From contig NZ_AP027732.1 of NCBI RefSeq assembly GCF_030296615.1, positions 3,663,042 through 3,727,041 of the forward strand: DNA of 64,000 nt, read 5' to 3'. The notes beneath the pieces are model-generated. The model was not told the origin of the DNA. It worked only from the letters and a program-made list of their open reading frames with translations, and searched no databases. Numbering within the stretch: position 1 is the first letter of the stretch; each line of letters opens with the position of its first letter. Shown here one piece after another: positions 30,970 to 39,558 of this stretch. The stretch comes from Frondihabitans sucicola (GTDB lineage Bacteria; Actinomycetota; Actinomycetes; Actinomycetales; Microbacteriaceae). Position numbers and translations under genes: made by a program.

Positions 30970-30998
30970 AGTGTAGGTGACCCACCTGGGCAAGTAAA
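30970..30998 (-). promoter_or_regulatory. Predicted promoter of tRNA-Trp-secE-nusG
   Basis: On the minus strand, TTTACT (30993-30998) and TACACT (30970-30975) are separated by 17 bp. Transcription would start about 88 nt before the tRNA. Confidence 0.65.
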
Positions 30999-31063
30999 GT
31001 TGGGCGCCGGGCTCGGCATGTCGCCCCGTGTCACACGGCGAAGCCTCCCGTTAGGCTGTGCGG

Positions 31064-32281
31064 GTGAACAGCGCCGACTCCCGTGTCCGTCTTCCCCGCC
31101 TCTCCACTCGCATCGCCGCGATTGCGGAATCGGCGACGCTCAAGGTCGATGCGAAGGCGAAGGCTCTCCAGGCCGAAGGCAAGCACGTCATCAGCTACGC
31201 CGCGGGCGAACCGAACTTCGCCACGCCCGAGCACATCGTCGAAGCGGCGGTCGTCGCCGCTCGCGACCCGAAGAACCATCGCTACACGCCGGCCGCCGGA
31301 CTCCCCGACCTCCGCGAGGCGATCGCGCAGAAGACCCTGCGCGACAGCGGCACCCACGTGACGGCGTCGCAGGTCATCGTCACCAACGGCGGCAAGCAGG
31401 CCGTCTACCAGTCGTTCGCCGCGATCGTCGACGACGGCGACGAGGTGATCCTGCCCACCCCGTACTGGACCACGTACCCCGAGGCCGTGAAGCTCGCCGG
31501 CGGCGTCCCCGTCGACGTCTTCGCCGGCGCCGACCAGGGCTACCTCGTCACGGTCGACCAGCTCGAGGCCGCGCGCACGGCCCGCACGAAGGTCCTGCTG
31601 TTCGTCTCGCCGTCGAACCCGACCGGCGCCGTCTACTCCGAAGAGCAGACCCGCGCCATCGGCGAGTGGGCGCTGGAGCACGGCATCTGGGTGATCACCG
31701 ACGAGATCTACCAGAACCTCGTCTACGACGGCGTCAAGGCCGTCTCGATCACGCAGGCCGTTCCCGAGCTGCTCGACACCGCGATCCTGGTCAACGGCGT
31801 CGCCAAGACCTACGCCATGACCGGCTGGCGGGTCGGCTGGATGGTGGCGCCCGCCGACGTCACCAAAGCGGCGTCGAACCTCCAGTCGCACCTCTCGTCG
31901 AACGTGTCGAACATCTCGCAGCGCGCTGCCCTCGCCGCGTTGACCGGCCCACAAGACTCGGTCGAGACCATGCGTCAGGCCTTCGACGCACGCCGCAAGA
32001 CCATCGTGGCCGAGCTCAACACGATCCCCGGCGTCGTGACGCCGACACCCCAGGGCGCCTTCTACGTCTACCCCGACGTCACCGGCCTCCTGGGCCGGGA
32101 GTGGGGTGGGGTCACCCCCACGACGAGCCTCGAACTCGCCGACCTCATCCTCGACCAGGCCGAGGTCGCGACGGTGCCCGGGGAGGCCTTCGGGCCGAGC
32201 GGCTACCTGCGGCTGTCGTATGCGCTGGGTGACGACGCGCTCCTCGAAGGCGTCCACCGCCTCCAACGCCTCTTCGCCTAG
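31064..32281 (+). CDS. Aspartate/aromatic aminotransferase (class I)
   Basis: 405 residues. Motifs include [34 protein letters not shown], the PLP lysine in [16 protein letters not shown] and the C-terminal arginine segment [10 protein letters not shown]. This matches the Igamma aspartate aminotransferase group of actinobacteria. GTG at 31064 lies 6 nt after a TAGGCT box (31052-31057) and is probably leaderless; GTG at 31058 is the alternative. Its 3' end borders the 97-bp repeat array. Confidence 0.95.
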   Translation: MNSADSRVRLPRLSTRIAAIAESATLKVDAKAKALQAEGKHVISYAAGEPNFATPEHIVEAAVVAARDPKNHRYTPAAGLPDLREAIAQKTLRDSGTHVTASQVIVTNGGKQAVYQSFAAIVDDGDEVILPTPYWTTYPEAVKLAGGVPVDVFAGADQGYLVTVDQLEAARTARTKVLLFVSPSNPTGAVYSEEQTRAIGEWALEHGIWVITDEIYQNLVYDGVKAVSITQAVPELLDTAILVNGVAKTYAMTGWRVGWMVAPADVTKAASNLQSHLSSNVSNISQRAALAALTGPQDSVETMRQAFDARRKTIVAELNTIPGVVTPTPQGAFYVYPDVTGLLGREWGGVTPTTSLELADLILDQAEVATVPGEAFGPSGYLRLSYALGDDALLEGVHRLQRLFA

Positions 32282-32305
32282 CGCGGCGCCCGGGGGCGCG
32301 ATCTG
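32281..32305. repeat. Left 25-bp inverted repeat flanking the tandem array
   Basis: This GC-rich 25-mer is the exact reverse complement of 32801-32825. It begins at the last base of the aminotransferase stop codon. Confidence 0.9.
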
Positions 32306-32330
32306 CCATGACGCCGCACCGCGCTCCCCG

Positions 32331-32815
32331 CTCAGCGCGGCGCCCGGAGGCGTGAGCTGCAAGGCGGAGGACGCCGCGCATGGCGGAGCCATTCGCAAGG
32401 ACGACAACGCCGCAGACCGCCCCACCGCTCAGCGCGGCGCCCGGAGGCGTGAGCTGCAAGGCGGAGGACGCCGCGTATGGCGGAGCCATTCGCAAGGACG
32501 ACAACGCCGCAGACCGCCCCACCGCTCAGCGCGGCGCCCGGAGGCGTGAGCTGCAAGGCGGAGGACGCCGCGTATGGCGGAGCCATTCGCAAGGACGACA
32601 ACGCCGCAGACCGCCCCACCGCTCAGCGCGGCGCCCGGAGGCGTGAGCTGCAAGGCGGAGGACGCCGCGTATGGCGGAGCCATTCGCAAGGACGACAACG
32701 CCGCAGATCGCCCCACCGCTCAGCGCGGCGCCCGGAGGCGTGAGCTGCCAGGCGGAGGACGCCGCGTATGGCGGAGCCATTCGCAAGGACGACAACGCCG
32801 CAGATCGCGCCCCCG
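32331..32815. repeat. Tandem array of five 97-bp repeats
   Basis: Five head-to-tail units begin with CTCAGCGCGG at 32331, 32428, 32525, 32622 and 32719. They are nearly identical: the first has GCATGG where the others have GTATGG, the last two have CAGATCG where the others have CAGACCG, and the last has CTGCCAGG for CTGCAAGG. The array fills the space between the convergent aminotransferase and murB genes. Both strands are open over long stretches, but this reflects a unit length that is not a multiple of three together with GC-richness. No protein is supported. Confidence 0.95.
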
Positions 32816-32825
32816 GGCGCCGCGC
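32801..32825. repeat. Right 25-bp inverted repeat flanking the tandem array
   Basis: Exact reverse complement of 32281-32305, ending right at the murB stop codon. The two copies could pair in either transcript or act as a terminator. Confidence 0.9.
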
Positions 32826-33931
32826 TCAGAGGGTGAGGCCGAGGAGGATCGGTTCGGGGTGAAGGACCACACCGAACTCCGCCGCCACCCGGCTCTGCAC
32901 GTAGCGGGCCAGTTCGGCGACCTCGTCGGCCGTGGCGCCGCCCCGGTTCGTGATGGCGAGGGTGTGCTTGGTCGAGATCGCCGCGCCCGAGCCGGGCAGG
33001 TGGAACCCGCGCGCGATGCCGGCGTGCTCGATGAGCCAAGCGGCACTGAGCTTCACCGGCCCGGGGGTGAAGGTGGGCGGAGGCGCGGGTTTCTCGCCCA
33101 GCGGGACCACGCGATCCTGCGGTTCCGCCTGGGTCTCCCACCGCGGTGCGTCGGCCGGGACTCCTTCGAGGGCTTCGCGAGGCACGATCGGATTGGTGAA
33201 GAACGAGCCGCTCGAGGCGGTGTCGCGATCGGCAGGATCGAGGACCATTCCTTTCGACGCGCGCAGGTCGAGCACGCGGGCGCGCACGTCGGCGAGCGCC
33301 ACCCGGGCGCCGAGCGGCACGTCGAGGGCGGTGGCGAGCTGCCCGAAGGCCACCGGGGCCGACACTCCCCGCCGTCGGCGAGGAGGAACTCGACGGCCGT
33401 GATGACCCCGAGGCGCGCAGGATCCGTGAGCCCCGGCTTGAACACGCTGGTCCGGTAGTCGAGGCCCAGGTTCGCGCGCGGGATGCGGAGGAACTCTGCC
33501 GTGTCGGCGTCGAGGAAGTCGACGCTGACGACGGTCTCGGAGACCTCCTGGCCGTACGCGCCGATGTTCTGGACCGGGGCCGCCCCGACGGAACCGGGGA
33601 TGCCGCTCAGCGCTTCGATGCCCGACCAGCCGCGGGAGACGGTGAGCGCGACCAGTTCGTCCCACGGTTCGCCCGCGGCGACGCGGAGGCGCACCTCGCC
33701 CTCGGCCGCGTCGAGGACGTCGACCCCTCGGGTCGCGACGTGGATCACCGTGCCGGGGAAGCCCTCGTCGGATGCGACGAGGTTGGACCCTCCGCCGAGG
33801 ACGAACCAGGGCTCTTCGGCGACGAACGCCTCGCGGGCCAGGGTGAGGAGCTCGTCGTGCGTCGTGGCCTCCACGAGGCGGGCAGGCGTTCCGCCGACCT
33901 GCATCGTGGTGAGCTCGGAGAGCTTCGTCAC
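32826..33931 (-). CDS. murB: UDP-N-acetylenolpyruvoylglucosamine reductase (frameshifted)
   Basis: 368 residues when repaired. It reduces the enolpyruvyl group in peptidoglycan precursor synthesis using FAD and NADPH. TMQVGGTPARL, LGGGSNLVASDEGFPGTVI, GIEALSGIPGSVGAAPVQNIGAYG (cut by motif) and SGSFFTNPIV are MurB hallmarks. The break is at CCCC 33367-33370; one added base joins FLLADGG to VSAPVAFGQL. GTG at 33931 overlaps the MaoC stop (GTGA), so it is coupled to the hydratase genes, an arrangement I know from actinobacterial HadA/HadB-murB neighbourhoods. Confidence 0.93.
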
Positions 33932-34365
33932 GCCCAGGCCACGCGCACCTGAGCCTTGCCCAGGACGGTCGCGCCTTCGAAGGTCACGGTGAGGTCGACG
34001 CGGGCCGTGTTCGCCTCGGGGTCGACCTGGCCGACCTTCGCGGTGACGGTCAGGACGGCGCCGTGAGCAGGATCGACGACGACCGGTCGCGTGAACCGCA
34101 CCTGGTAGTCGGAGACCCACCCTCCGGCGGGGACGGCGTCGCCCTCGAGCCAGGAGACGACCGGCTGCACCGCCGTGCCCATGGTCAACATGCCGTGGGC
34201 GAGCACCCCGGGGAGGCCGACCGAGGCGGCGACGTCGTCGCGGTAGTGGATCGGGTTGAAGTCGCCCGAGGCTCCGGCGTAGCGCACGAGCGAGTCGCGC
34301 GTCAGCGTGAAGTCCTGCTCCGCGACGATCTGCCCGACCTCGAGGCCGGCGACCGCGGCGCTCAT
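33928..34365 (-). CDS. MaoC-family hydratase (HadB-like)
   Basis: 145 residues of the hot-dog fold with the MaoC/R-hydratase signature YAGASGDFNPIHYRDD and GVLAHGMLTMG. With its partner just upstream it probably dehydrates 3-hydroxyacyl thioesters. Start ATG overlaps the partner stop (ATGA). It is coupled to murB downstream. Confidence 0.92.
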   Translation of the reverse strand: MSAAVAGLEVGQIVAEQDFTLTRDSLVRYAGASGDFNPIHYRDDVAASVGLPGVLAHGMLTMGTAVQPVVSWLEGDAVPAGGWVSDYQVRFTRPVVVDPAHGAVLTVTAKVGQVDPEANTARVDLTVTFEGATVLGKAQVRVAWA

Positions 34366-34808
34366 TCGTCGCCCCGGACGACGAGGGTCGAGGTGGTCGT
34401 GACGACGTGCTCGCCCTCACCGTCGACCATGACCGACTCGGCGGTGACCATCGAGTGGCCGCCCAGCGACTTGACGCTCGCCACGGTCAGGGTCGCGGTC
34501 AGTTCGTCGCCTGCGACGATCGGCCGCGAGTAGCTGAACCGCTGGTCGCCGTGCACGACGCGCGCGAAGTCGATGCCGGCGTCGGGAGCGGCGAGGAGCT
34601 GCTGGAGGGTGGCCTCCTGCACGACGATCGCGAACGTCGGCGGAGCCACGACATCGCGGAAGCCGGCGGCGCGCGCGGCCTCCGGATCGAGGGACAGGCG
34701 GCTCGTCGACGACGTCGCGCGAGCGAACTCGCGGATCTTCTCGCGACCGACGAGATAGGGACTCACGGACGGGAAGGACCGCCCCTGGAGCTCGGGGTTC
34801 ACAGACAC
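34362..34808 (-). CDS. MaoC N-terminal-type hydratase (HadA-like)
   Basis: 148 residues with the segments GRSFPSVSPYLVGREKIREFA and VVHGDQRFSYSRPIVAGDEL, typical of the non-catalytic half of FAS1-type or HadAB dehydratases. GTG at 34808 has a TAGACT box (34816-34821) 7 nt upstream and is probably leaderless. It heads the hadA-hadB-murB unit. Confidence 0.9.
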   Translation of the reverse strand: MSVNPELQGRSFPSVSPYLVGREKIREFARATSSTSRLSLDPEAARAAGFRDVVAPPTFAIVVQEATLQQLLAAPDAGIDFARVVHGDQRFSYSRPIVAGDELTATLTVASVKSLGGHSMVTAESVMVDGEGEHVVTTTSTLVVRGDE

Positions 34809-34897
34809 GCGGGCAAGTCTAGGACGTGGTGATCGTGACGCCGGAAATCGGCGGGAATCGAACGGGGCGACCCCTTCTCAGGAGACATTTCACGGCG

Positions 34898-35157
34898 TAG
34901 TATCGCGCTCACGTCTGGGATGGTAACTCGACGTGAGTGCCCGTTCAGATGACGCCGAAGAACGACCCTGGTTCTGATCCGCCGAGGATGCCTACGAGCA
35001 TCCAAGGGTGCGGCGCCGTCCGGGTACCAGGTGTGCTCCGCCCGAGCGACTCGGTCGGGGCACACCGCCTCGTTAACGGCACGTCGGTGCGTTCGCGCCC
35101 CGCCCACCCCTGGGGCGTGTCTCTCGATTGACCGCAGGCGAGTCGAGAGACACGCCC
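34898..35157 (+). ncRNA. Candidate structured RNA upstream of ubiA
   Basis: The 361 bp between the divergent MaoC and UbiA genes hold no convincing protein gene. TTCTCA (34875-34880) and TAGTAT (34898-34903) are spaced by 17 bp, and no start codon lies at the expected +1 near 34910. The transcript would contain several perfect stems: CTCACGT/ACGTGAG, GGATGC/GCATCC, GGTGTGC/GCACACC with a nested stem, and a final 15-bp stem (35113-35127 with 35143-35157). No known family was recognised. A leader of ubiA is the alternative. Confidence 0.4.
35113..35157. promoter_or_regulatory. 15-bp inverted repeat just upstream of ubiA
   Basis: GGGCGTGTCTCTCGA and its exact complement are separated by 15 nt and abut the TAGGCT box (35158-35163) from which ubiA seems to be transcribed without a leader. 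It may be an operator or the terminator of the upstream RNA. Confidence 0.55.
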
Positions 35158-35169
35158 TAGGCTGGGACG

Positions 35170-36018
35170 ATGCTGAACAGAGCCCGGTATCTCGCGCTCT
35201 CGTCGCACCCTGGGCCGACGCTCGCTGTCACCGTCCTGTCGGGGCTGCTGGCGGCCTCCCTCGGGTACCCGGTCGCGCGGATCCTGGTGATCGCCCTCGC
35301 GATCCTGCTCGGTCAGCTCTCGATCGGATTCTCCAACGACTGGATCGACGCGGGGCGCGACTCCGCCACGGGGCGCACCGACAAGCCGGTCGCGCAGGGC
35401 CTCGTTCCGGTGGCGGATGTGCGGCGCGCCGCCGTCTCGACCCTCGTGATCGGACTCGCCGTCTCGATCGCCCTCGGGCCCGCCGCGGCGATCGCGCACG
35501 CCGTGCTGATCCTCTCCGGCTGGGCCTACAACGTGGGCCTCAAACGGACGCCGGCGTCCGTGCTGCCGTTCATCGTGAGCTTCGGGCTGCTCCCCGCCGT
35601 CATCACCCTCGCCGGTCAGGAGGGCGTGCCGCCCGCGCCGTGGGCGGTGCTCGTCGGCGCCGTGTTCGGGGTGTCGATCCACTTCACGAACGTCCTGCCC
35701 GACCTGGCCGACGACGCAGCGACCTCCGTGAGGGGCCTGCCCCACCGACTCGGCGCCCGGATCTCGGGCCTGGTCGCCTTCGGAGCTCTCGTCGTCGCCG
35801 CGCTCCTCGTCCTCGTCGGGCCGCTCGTGGCACATCCGGGGACGACCGTGACGCTCGCGTCGGTGATCGGCCTCGTCGTGTCGCTGGCCATTGCAGCGTG
35901 GGGCGTGTGGCTCGTCTCGACCCGCCCTCCCGGGAGACTGCTGTTCCGTCTCGTGATCCTGGCCTCGCTCGTGATCGCGGTCGAGCTGGTGCTCAGCGGA
36001 ACCCGCCTGGCGTCGTAG
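35170..36018 (+). CDS. UbiA-family prenyltransferase
   Basis: 282 residues with about eight hydrophobic helices. The first aspartate-rich motif is NDWIDAGRD and the second is likely DLADD. Such enzymes attach isoprenoid chains to aromatic acceptors in the membrane. It converges on the polyketide operon with 21 bp between stops, so the two are not one operon, but an aromatic acceptor from that pathway is conceivable. The start is leaderless, 6 nt after TAGGCT. Confidence 0.9.
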   Translation: MLNRARYLALSSHPGPTLAVTVLSGLLAASLGYPVARILVIALAILLGQLSIGFSNDWIDAGRDSATGRTDKPVAQGLVPVADVRRAAVSTLVIGLAVSIALGPAAAIAHAVLILSGWAYNVGLKRTPASVLPFIVSFGLLPAVITLAGQEGVPPAPWAVLVGAVFGVSIHFTNVLPDLADDAATSVRGLPHRLGARISGLVAFGALVVAALLVLVGPLVAHPGTTVTLASVIGLVVSLAIAAWGVWLVSTRPPGRLLFRLVILASLVIAVELVLSGTRLAS

Positions 36019-36039
36019 CGGCCCCTTCGACGAGCAGGA

Positions 36040-37181
36040 TCAGCTCCAGGTCATCGAATAGGACCGAGCCAGCAGGCGCTTGGCCGGGGTCGCCAGCACG
36101 AGTCCGAACCCGGCGTCGCGAGTCGCCCGGCGGATGCTGCCCGCGGGTCGCCCCATCGCCATGTTCGCCTCGGCCTGCCGCGCTGCTCGCTTGGCCACGC
36201 GCATCCGGCGGACCTCGAAGTCGTCGAGGGCTTTCCTGTCGATGCGATCGCGACCGACGGCCCCGGTGAGGAGCGGCGCCAGCTCGGCGGCGTCGAGCCA
36301 GCCCAAGTTCATGCCCTGTCCACCGATCGGGCTGATCTCGTGCGCGGAATCGCCGATCAGGATCACGCGGCCGACCACCATCCGCTCGGCCAGTCGCCGA
36401 CGGGTGACGAACGCGCTCAGCATCGAGTTGCTCGTGGGATCGACCCGGCTCCCGATCCTCCCGCCGATCAGTTCGGCGAGCATGTCGGCGGTCGGACGCA
36501 CCATCGGCTCACCGGTGTGCACGACGAAACGCCGCAGGCCACCGGGCAGCGGGAACGACTCGACCACTCCCCGGCCTCGAGGTGGATCACGGCGTCGTCC
36601 GCGTCGCCCGTGTCGTCGCGGAAGTCGCCCATCACGAAGGGGTCGTCGTAGATCTTCAGGGTCGCCGGGATCCGCAGCAGGGAGCGAACCGCGCTGCGAG
36701 CGCCGTCGGCTCCGACCACGAAGCGCGCCAGCTCGAACACGTCGTGCCCTCCGGAGCGTCCGTGGAGCCGGACGTGGCCGGGGTCGACGTCGTCGATCCC
36801 CCGCAGTTCGACGCCACGCTGCAGAGCCTGCGGGTTCAGGGCCTCGAGCCGGGCGCTGATGATGGCCTCGGTGCGGTGCTGAGGGAGGGACGCCACGAAG
36901 GGGAACTCCGCCGAGACTCCTGCGAACGACACGGCGCCGAGGGTGCGGCCGGCGCTCTTCGCGACGCCGCGGCTGATGTGCACCGCCTCCCCCACCACGT
37001 CGTCGGCGACACCGACGCGCGAGAACGCCTCCAGGGCGGGCGGATGGACGCCGATGGCGCGCGACAGCGCCGAGGGCGAGACGCGCTTCTCCCAGACGGC
37101 GACGTCGAGACCCCGCTCGGCGAGCAGAGCCGCGAGGAACATGCCCACCGGCCCGCCGCCGACGATGACGACGTCACGCAC
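36040..37181 (-). CDS. FAD-dependent monooxygenase (frameshifted)
   Basis: 380 residues when repaired; UbiH/PHBH-type hydroxylase. The FAD-binding motif DVVIVGGGPVGMFLAALL is at the N-terminus and GDSAHEISPIGGQGMNLG is in the second half. The break is at CCCC 36569-36572, where one added base joins HLEAGG to VVESFPLPGG. GTG at 37181 overlaps the methyltransferase stop by 8 bp. In type III PKS clusters such flavoproteins hydroxylate the resorcinol or quinol product. Confidence 0.9.
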
Positions 37182-37938
37182 GAGCGCCCCCGGGAGTCTC
37201 ACCGGATTCGTGGGTGAGCAGCAGCCGGAACGGCCACTGCGGCACCACCAGCCACCCGCTCGGCACGGCGGCGGCGAGCTCGGACCGACGATAGCTGCGC
37301 CGGATCGACAGGAGACCGTCGTGGTGGATGAACGAGCCCCGGAACGTCGCCGCCGTCGCCACCCCGTACGCCGCGTAGGCGACCCGCCCGCGCGCGATGT
37401 CGTTGTGGAGCACGAGCTTCCGGGCAAGACGTTCACTGTCGTGCAGCAGCGCGCCGAACGCCTCGGGGTCGAGGTGGTGGAGCACGTGGTTCGACACGAC
37501 GAGGTCGAAGGTTCGCCCGGCTTCGACGAGCGTGCGACTCGCCGTCCGCTCGAAGGTCACCTGGGGCACCTGCGGCCGTCCGGACGCGTAGTCGAAGGCG
37601 CGGGGGTCCGGGTCGATCGCCGTGATCTGCAGGGGGTGGCCGTCGGCCGCCGACCACCCGGCCAGGGCTCGGGCGACGTCACCGCCGCCCGAGCCGACGT
37701 CGAGCACGGTCAGGGGTTCGCGCGAGGCCTTCGCGAGGGGCAGGATCCTGCGCCGGTAGACCGTGCGCCAGCCCGCGACGAGACGGTTGACGAGGTCGAA
37801 GTGGCCGTAGGTGGCTTCGAGGGCGCTCTGATCGCACTCCGGGTCGTCCATCAGCTCGAGGCTGGTCGTCTCGCGTCGACGCAGATCGACGCGTCCTCGC
37901 GCGGGAGGGGCTTTCTTGCCGTCGACCGGGGCGGTCAC
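37174..37938 (-). CDS. SAM-dependent methyltransferase, class I
   Basis: 254 residues. Motif I is VLDVGSGGGDVARAL, followed by ITAIDPDPRAFDYA and FDLVVSNHVLHHLD. It probably methylates the polyketide product made by the adjacent synthase. GTG at 37938 overlaps the synthase stop (GTGA) and the gene overlaps the monooxygenase downstream, so all three are one translationally coupled unit. Confidence 0.92.
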   Translation of the reverse strand: MTAPVDGKKAPPARGRVDLRRRETTSLELMDDPECDQSALEATYGHFDLVNRLVAGWRTVYRRRILPLAKASREPLTVLDVGSGGGDVARALAGWSAADGHPLQITAIDPDPRAFDYASGRPQVPQVTFERTASRTLVEAGRTFDLVVSNHVLHHLDPEAFGALLHDSERLARKLVLHNDIARGRVAYAAYGVATAATFRGSFIHHDGLLSIRRSYRRSELAAAVPSGWLVVPQWPFRLLLTHESGETPGGARA

Positions 37939-39122
37939 GACGTCGGCTGGCGGACGGGCTGACGGTGGACGGCCGGACGTCGCGGTGCGGCGATCGTCGC
38001 GGGCTGGCGCCTCAGGGTCATCAGCGCCGACTCGACGGTGAGTCCGGGGCCGAAGGCGAGAGCCGCGACGCGCTCGGGGCCGTCGACGGCCCCCAGCAGA
38101 ATGCGGCGCAGGACGAACAGGATCGTGGCGCTCGACATGTTGCCGTACTCGCGGAGGACGTCGCGCGAGTCGGCGAGCTGCCCCTCCGAGAGCTCGAGCG
38201 CCGTCTGCACCCGGTCGAGGATGCTGCGGCCGCCCGGGTGGACGGCCCAGCGGTCGACCGATGCGGGTGCGCGACCGTCGAGGCGCGCATCGCGCGCGAG
38301 CAGGGGCTTCAGGATCTCGCCGATGTTCTGCTCCAGGAGCCTCGGCACGTAGGTGGAGAGCACCATGTCGAACCCCTGGTCGCCGATGGTCCAGGCCATC
38401 TCGCTCTCGCCCTCGGGGACCAGCGCGCTCTCGAAGGCGTCGAGCTCCAGAAGGGGTGTTCCGACCGGAGCCGGGCGGGCCGTCACGAGGGCGGCCGCGG
38501 CTCCGTCGGCGAACACCGAGTTCGCGACGATGGTGTCGGTGTCGTCGGTGACGTGGAGATGCAGCGAGCACAGCTCGACGCAGACGACGAGGACGACCGC
38601 GGCGGGGTCGGCGAGACAGAACTGCTGAGCGGCTCGAAGAGCCGGGAAGGCGGCGTAGCAGCCCATGAAGCCCAGGTGCAGACGCTGCGTCGATGGGGCG
38701 AGACGGAGACCCTGCGCGACGGCCAGGTCGACGCCGGGCGCCGAGAAGCCGGTGCACGAGACGGTGATGACGTGCGTGACGTCTTGCGCGGTGAGATCCT
38801 GCGCCCCGCTGCTCGCCAAGGTCTTTCGAGCCGCCTCGAGGGCGAGCGGCCCGGCGTGAGCGACGTACGCCGCGTTCCGGGCGCCGGTGCCCGGGGCGGC
38901 TGCACCCGGTTCGAGGAACGCAGGATGCTCGGGGCCGGCACCGGGAACGAGCTCGTCGAGCACGGTGTGACGGGTCTCGATGGCCGACGCGTCGAAGGCG
39001 GCGGTGACGAGGCGCTTGCCCAGGCGGCCGAAAGCGGGCTGGGAGGCGAACAGATCGCGGAGCGCGTCTTGGCGGACGACGTTCTGCGGGACCGCGGTCT
39101 CGAGGGAACGGATGGCGACCAT
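37935..39122 (-). CDS. Type III polyketide synthase
   Basis: 395 residues of the chalcone/stilbene synthase superfamily. The catalytic Cys-His-Asn residues are visible in GFMGCYAAFPALR, WAVHPGGRSILDRV and EYGNMSSATILFVL. It condenses malonyl-CoA onto an acyl-CoA starter. Together with the methyltransferase and flavoprotein it resembles the srsABC set of Streptomyces griseus for methylated alkylresorcinols and quinones, so a phenolic lipid is the best guess. The ATG lies 5 nt after a TAGCAT box. Confidence 0.94.
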   Translation of the reverse strand: MVAIRSLETAVPQNVVRQDALRDLFASQPAFGRLGKRLVTAAFDASAIETRHTVLDELVPGAGPEHPAFLEPGAAAPGTGARNAAYVAHAGPLALEAARKTLASSGAQDLTAQDVTHVITVSCTGFSAPGVDLAVAQGLRLAPSTQRLHLGFMGCYAAFPALRAAQQFCLADPAAVVLVVCVELCSLHLHVTDDTDTIVANSVFADGAAAALVTARPAPVGTPLLELDAFESALVPEGESEMAWTIGDQGFDMVLSTYVPRLLEQNIGEILKPLLARDARLDGRAPASVDRWAVHPGGRSILDRVQTALELSEGQLADSRDVLREYGNMSSATILFVLRRILLGAVDGPERVAALAFGPGLTVESALMTLRRQPATIAAPRRPAVHRQPVRQPTS

Positions 39123-39167
39123 GCGTCATGCTAGCGCCGGGCGCCGACGGGGGCTCAGGAACGGGCA

Positions 39168-39213
39168 AAAGGCCCTCTGACACGCTCCGAAGACGCGTGA
39201 ACGGAGGGCCTTT
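39168..39213. terminator. Hairpin terminator
   Basis: A 10-bp stem AAAGGCCCTC/GAGGGCCTTT with inner pairing. On the minus strand it follows the gene fragment at 39239-39558 and precedes the polyketide synthase promoter, so it likely belonged to the intact form of that gene. Confidence 0.7.
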
Positions 39214-39238
39214 CTCGCTTCCCACCGTCGAACCGGAA

Positions 39239-39558
39239 TCAGACCTCGTCGAAAGTGGGGGGACGGGCTGTCGCTCTCGGGAGAGTTGAGTCAGCCTTTG
39301 GGAAGTAGTTTCCCTCCGTTCGGGCGGCTTCGCAAGGGGCGTCTGCCGCCCGGTCCGCCGTGGGCGTTTTGTCGTAGCCATGCTGGCTATTCCTGAGGAC
39401 CCGCAGCCACTCGCTTGCCGCCGTCGCGAGCGGCACATGGGTTTCGACCCCGCTCGAATCTGCACGGAGGAGCTTCCCGTCCGTAATTCGGCCTTTGTCA
39501 AAGAACCCGTTTTGCACCTGCCGGAGCGCCTCGACCGTGCCTCTTTCACGACGGTCGT
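39239..39558 (-). pseudogene. 5'-truncated gene fragment
   Basis: The minus strand reads as one open frame from about 39558 down to a stop at 39239 (SRLNDRRERGTVEALRQV, then FFDKGRITDGKLLRADSSG, ASEWLRVLRNSQHGYDK). It has protein-like composition and its own downstream terminator, but no start region: it abuts the MFS gene stop. I do not recognise the family. It may be the remnant of a gene cut by arrival of the efflux island. An intact short protein from GTG 39517 is the alternative. Confidence 0.4.

Noticed and set aside
32332-32795. Repeated reading frames of about 90 codons inside the 97-bp array
   Set aside because: They occur in several frames and on both strands only because the GC-rich unit lacks stops; there is no start signal or protein-like conservation.
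32331-32815. Tandem repeats considered as a CRISPR array
   Set aside because: Units are directly adjacent and identical over 97 bp with no unique spacers and no cas genes nearby.
37174-39549. A 791-residue protein running into the methyltransferase
   Set aside because: The upstream part is the wrong frame of the polyketide synthase gene; the methyltransferase starts at GTG 37938.
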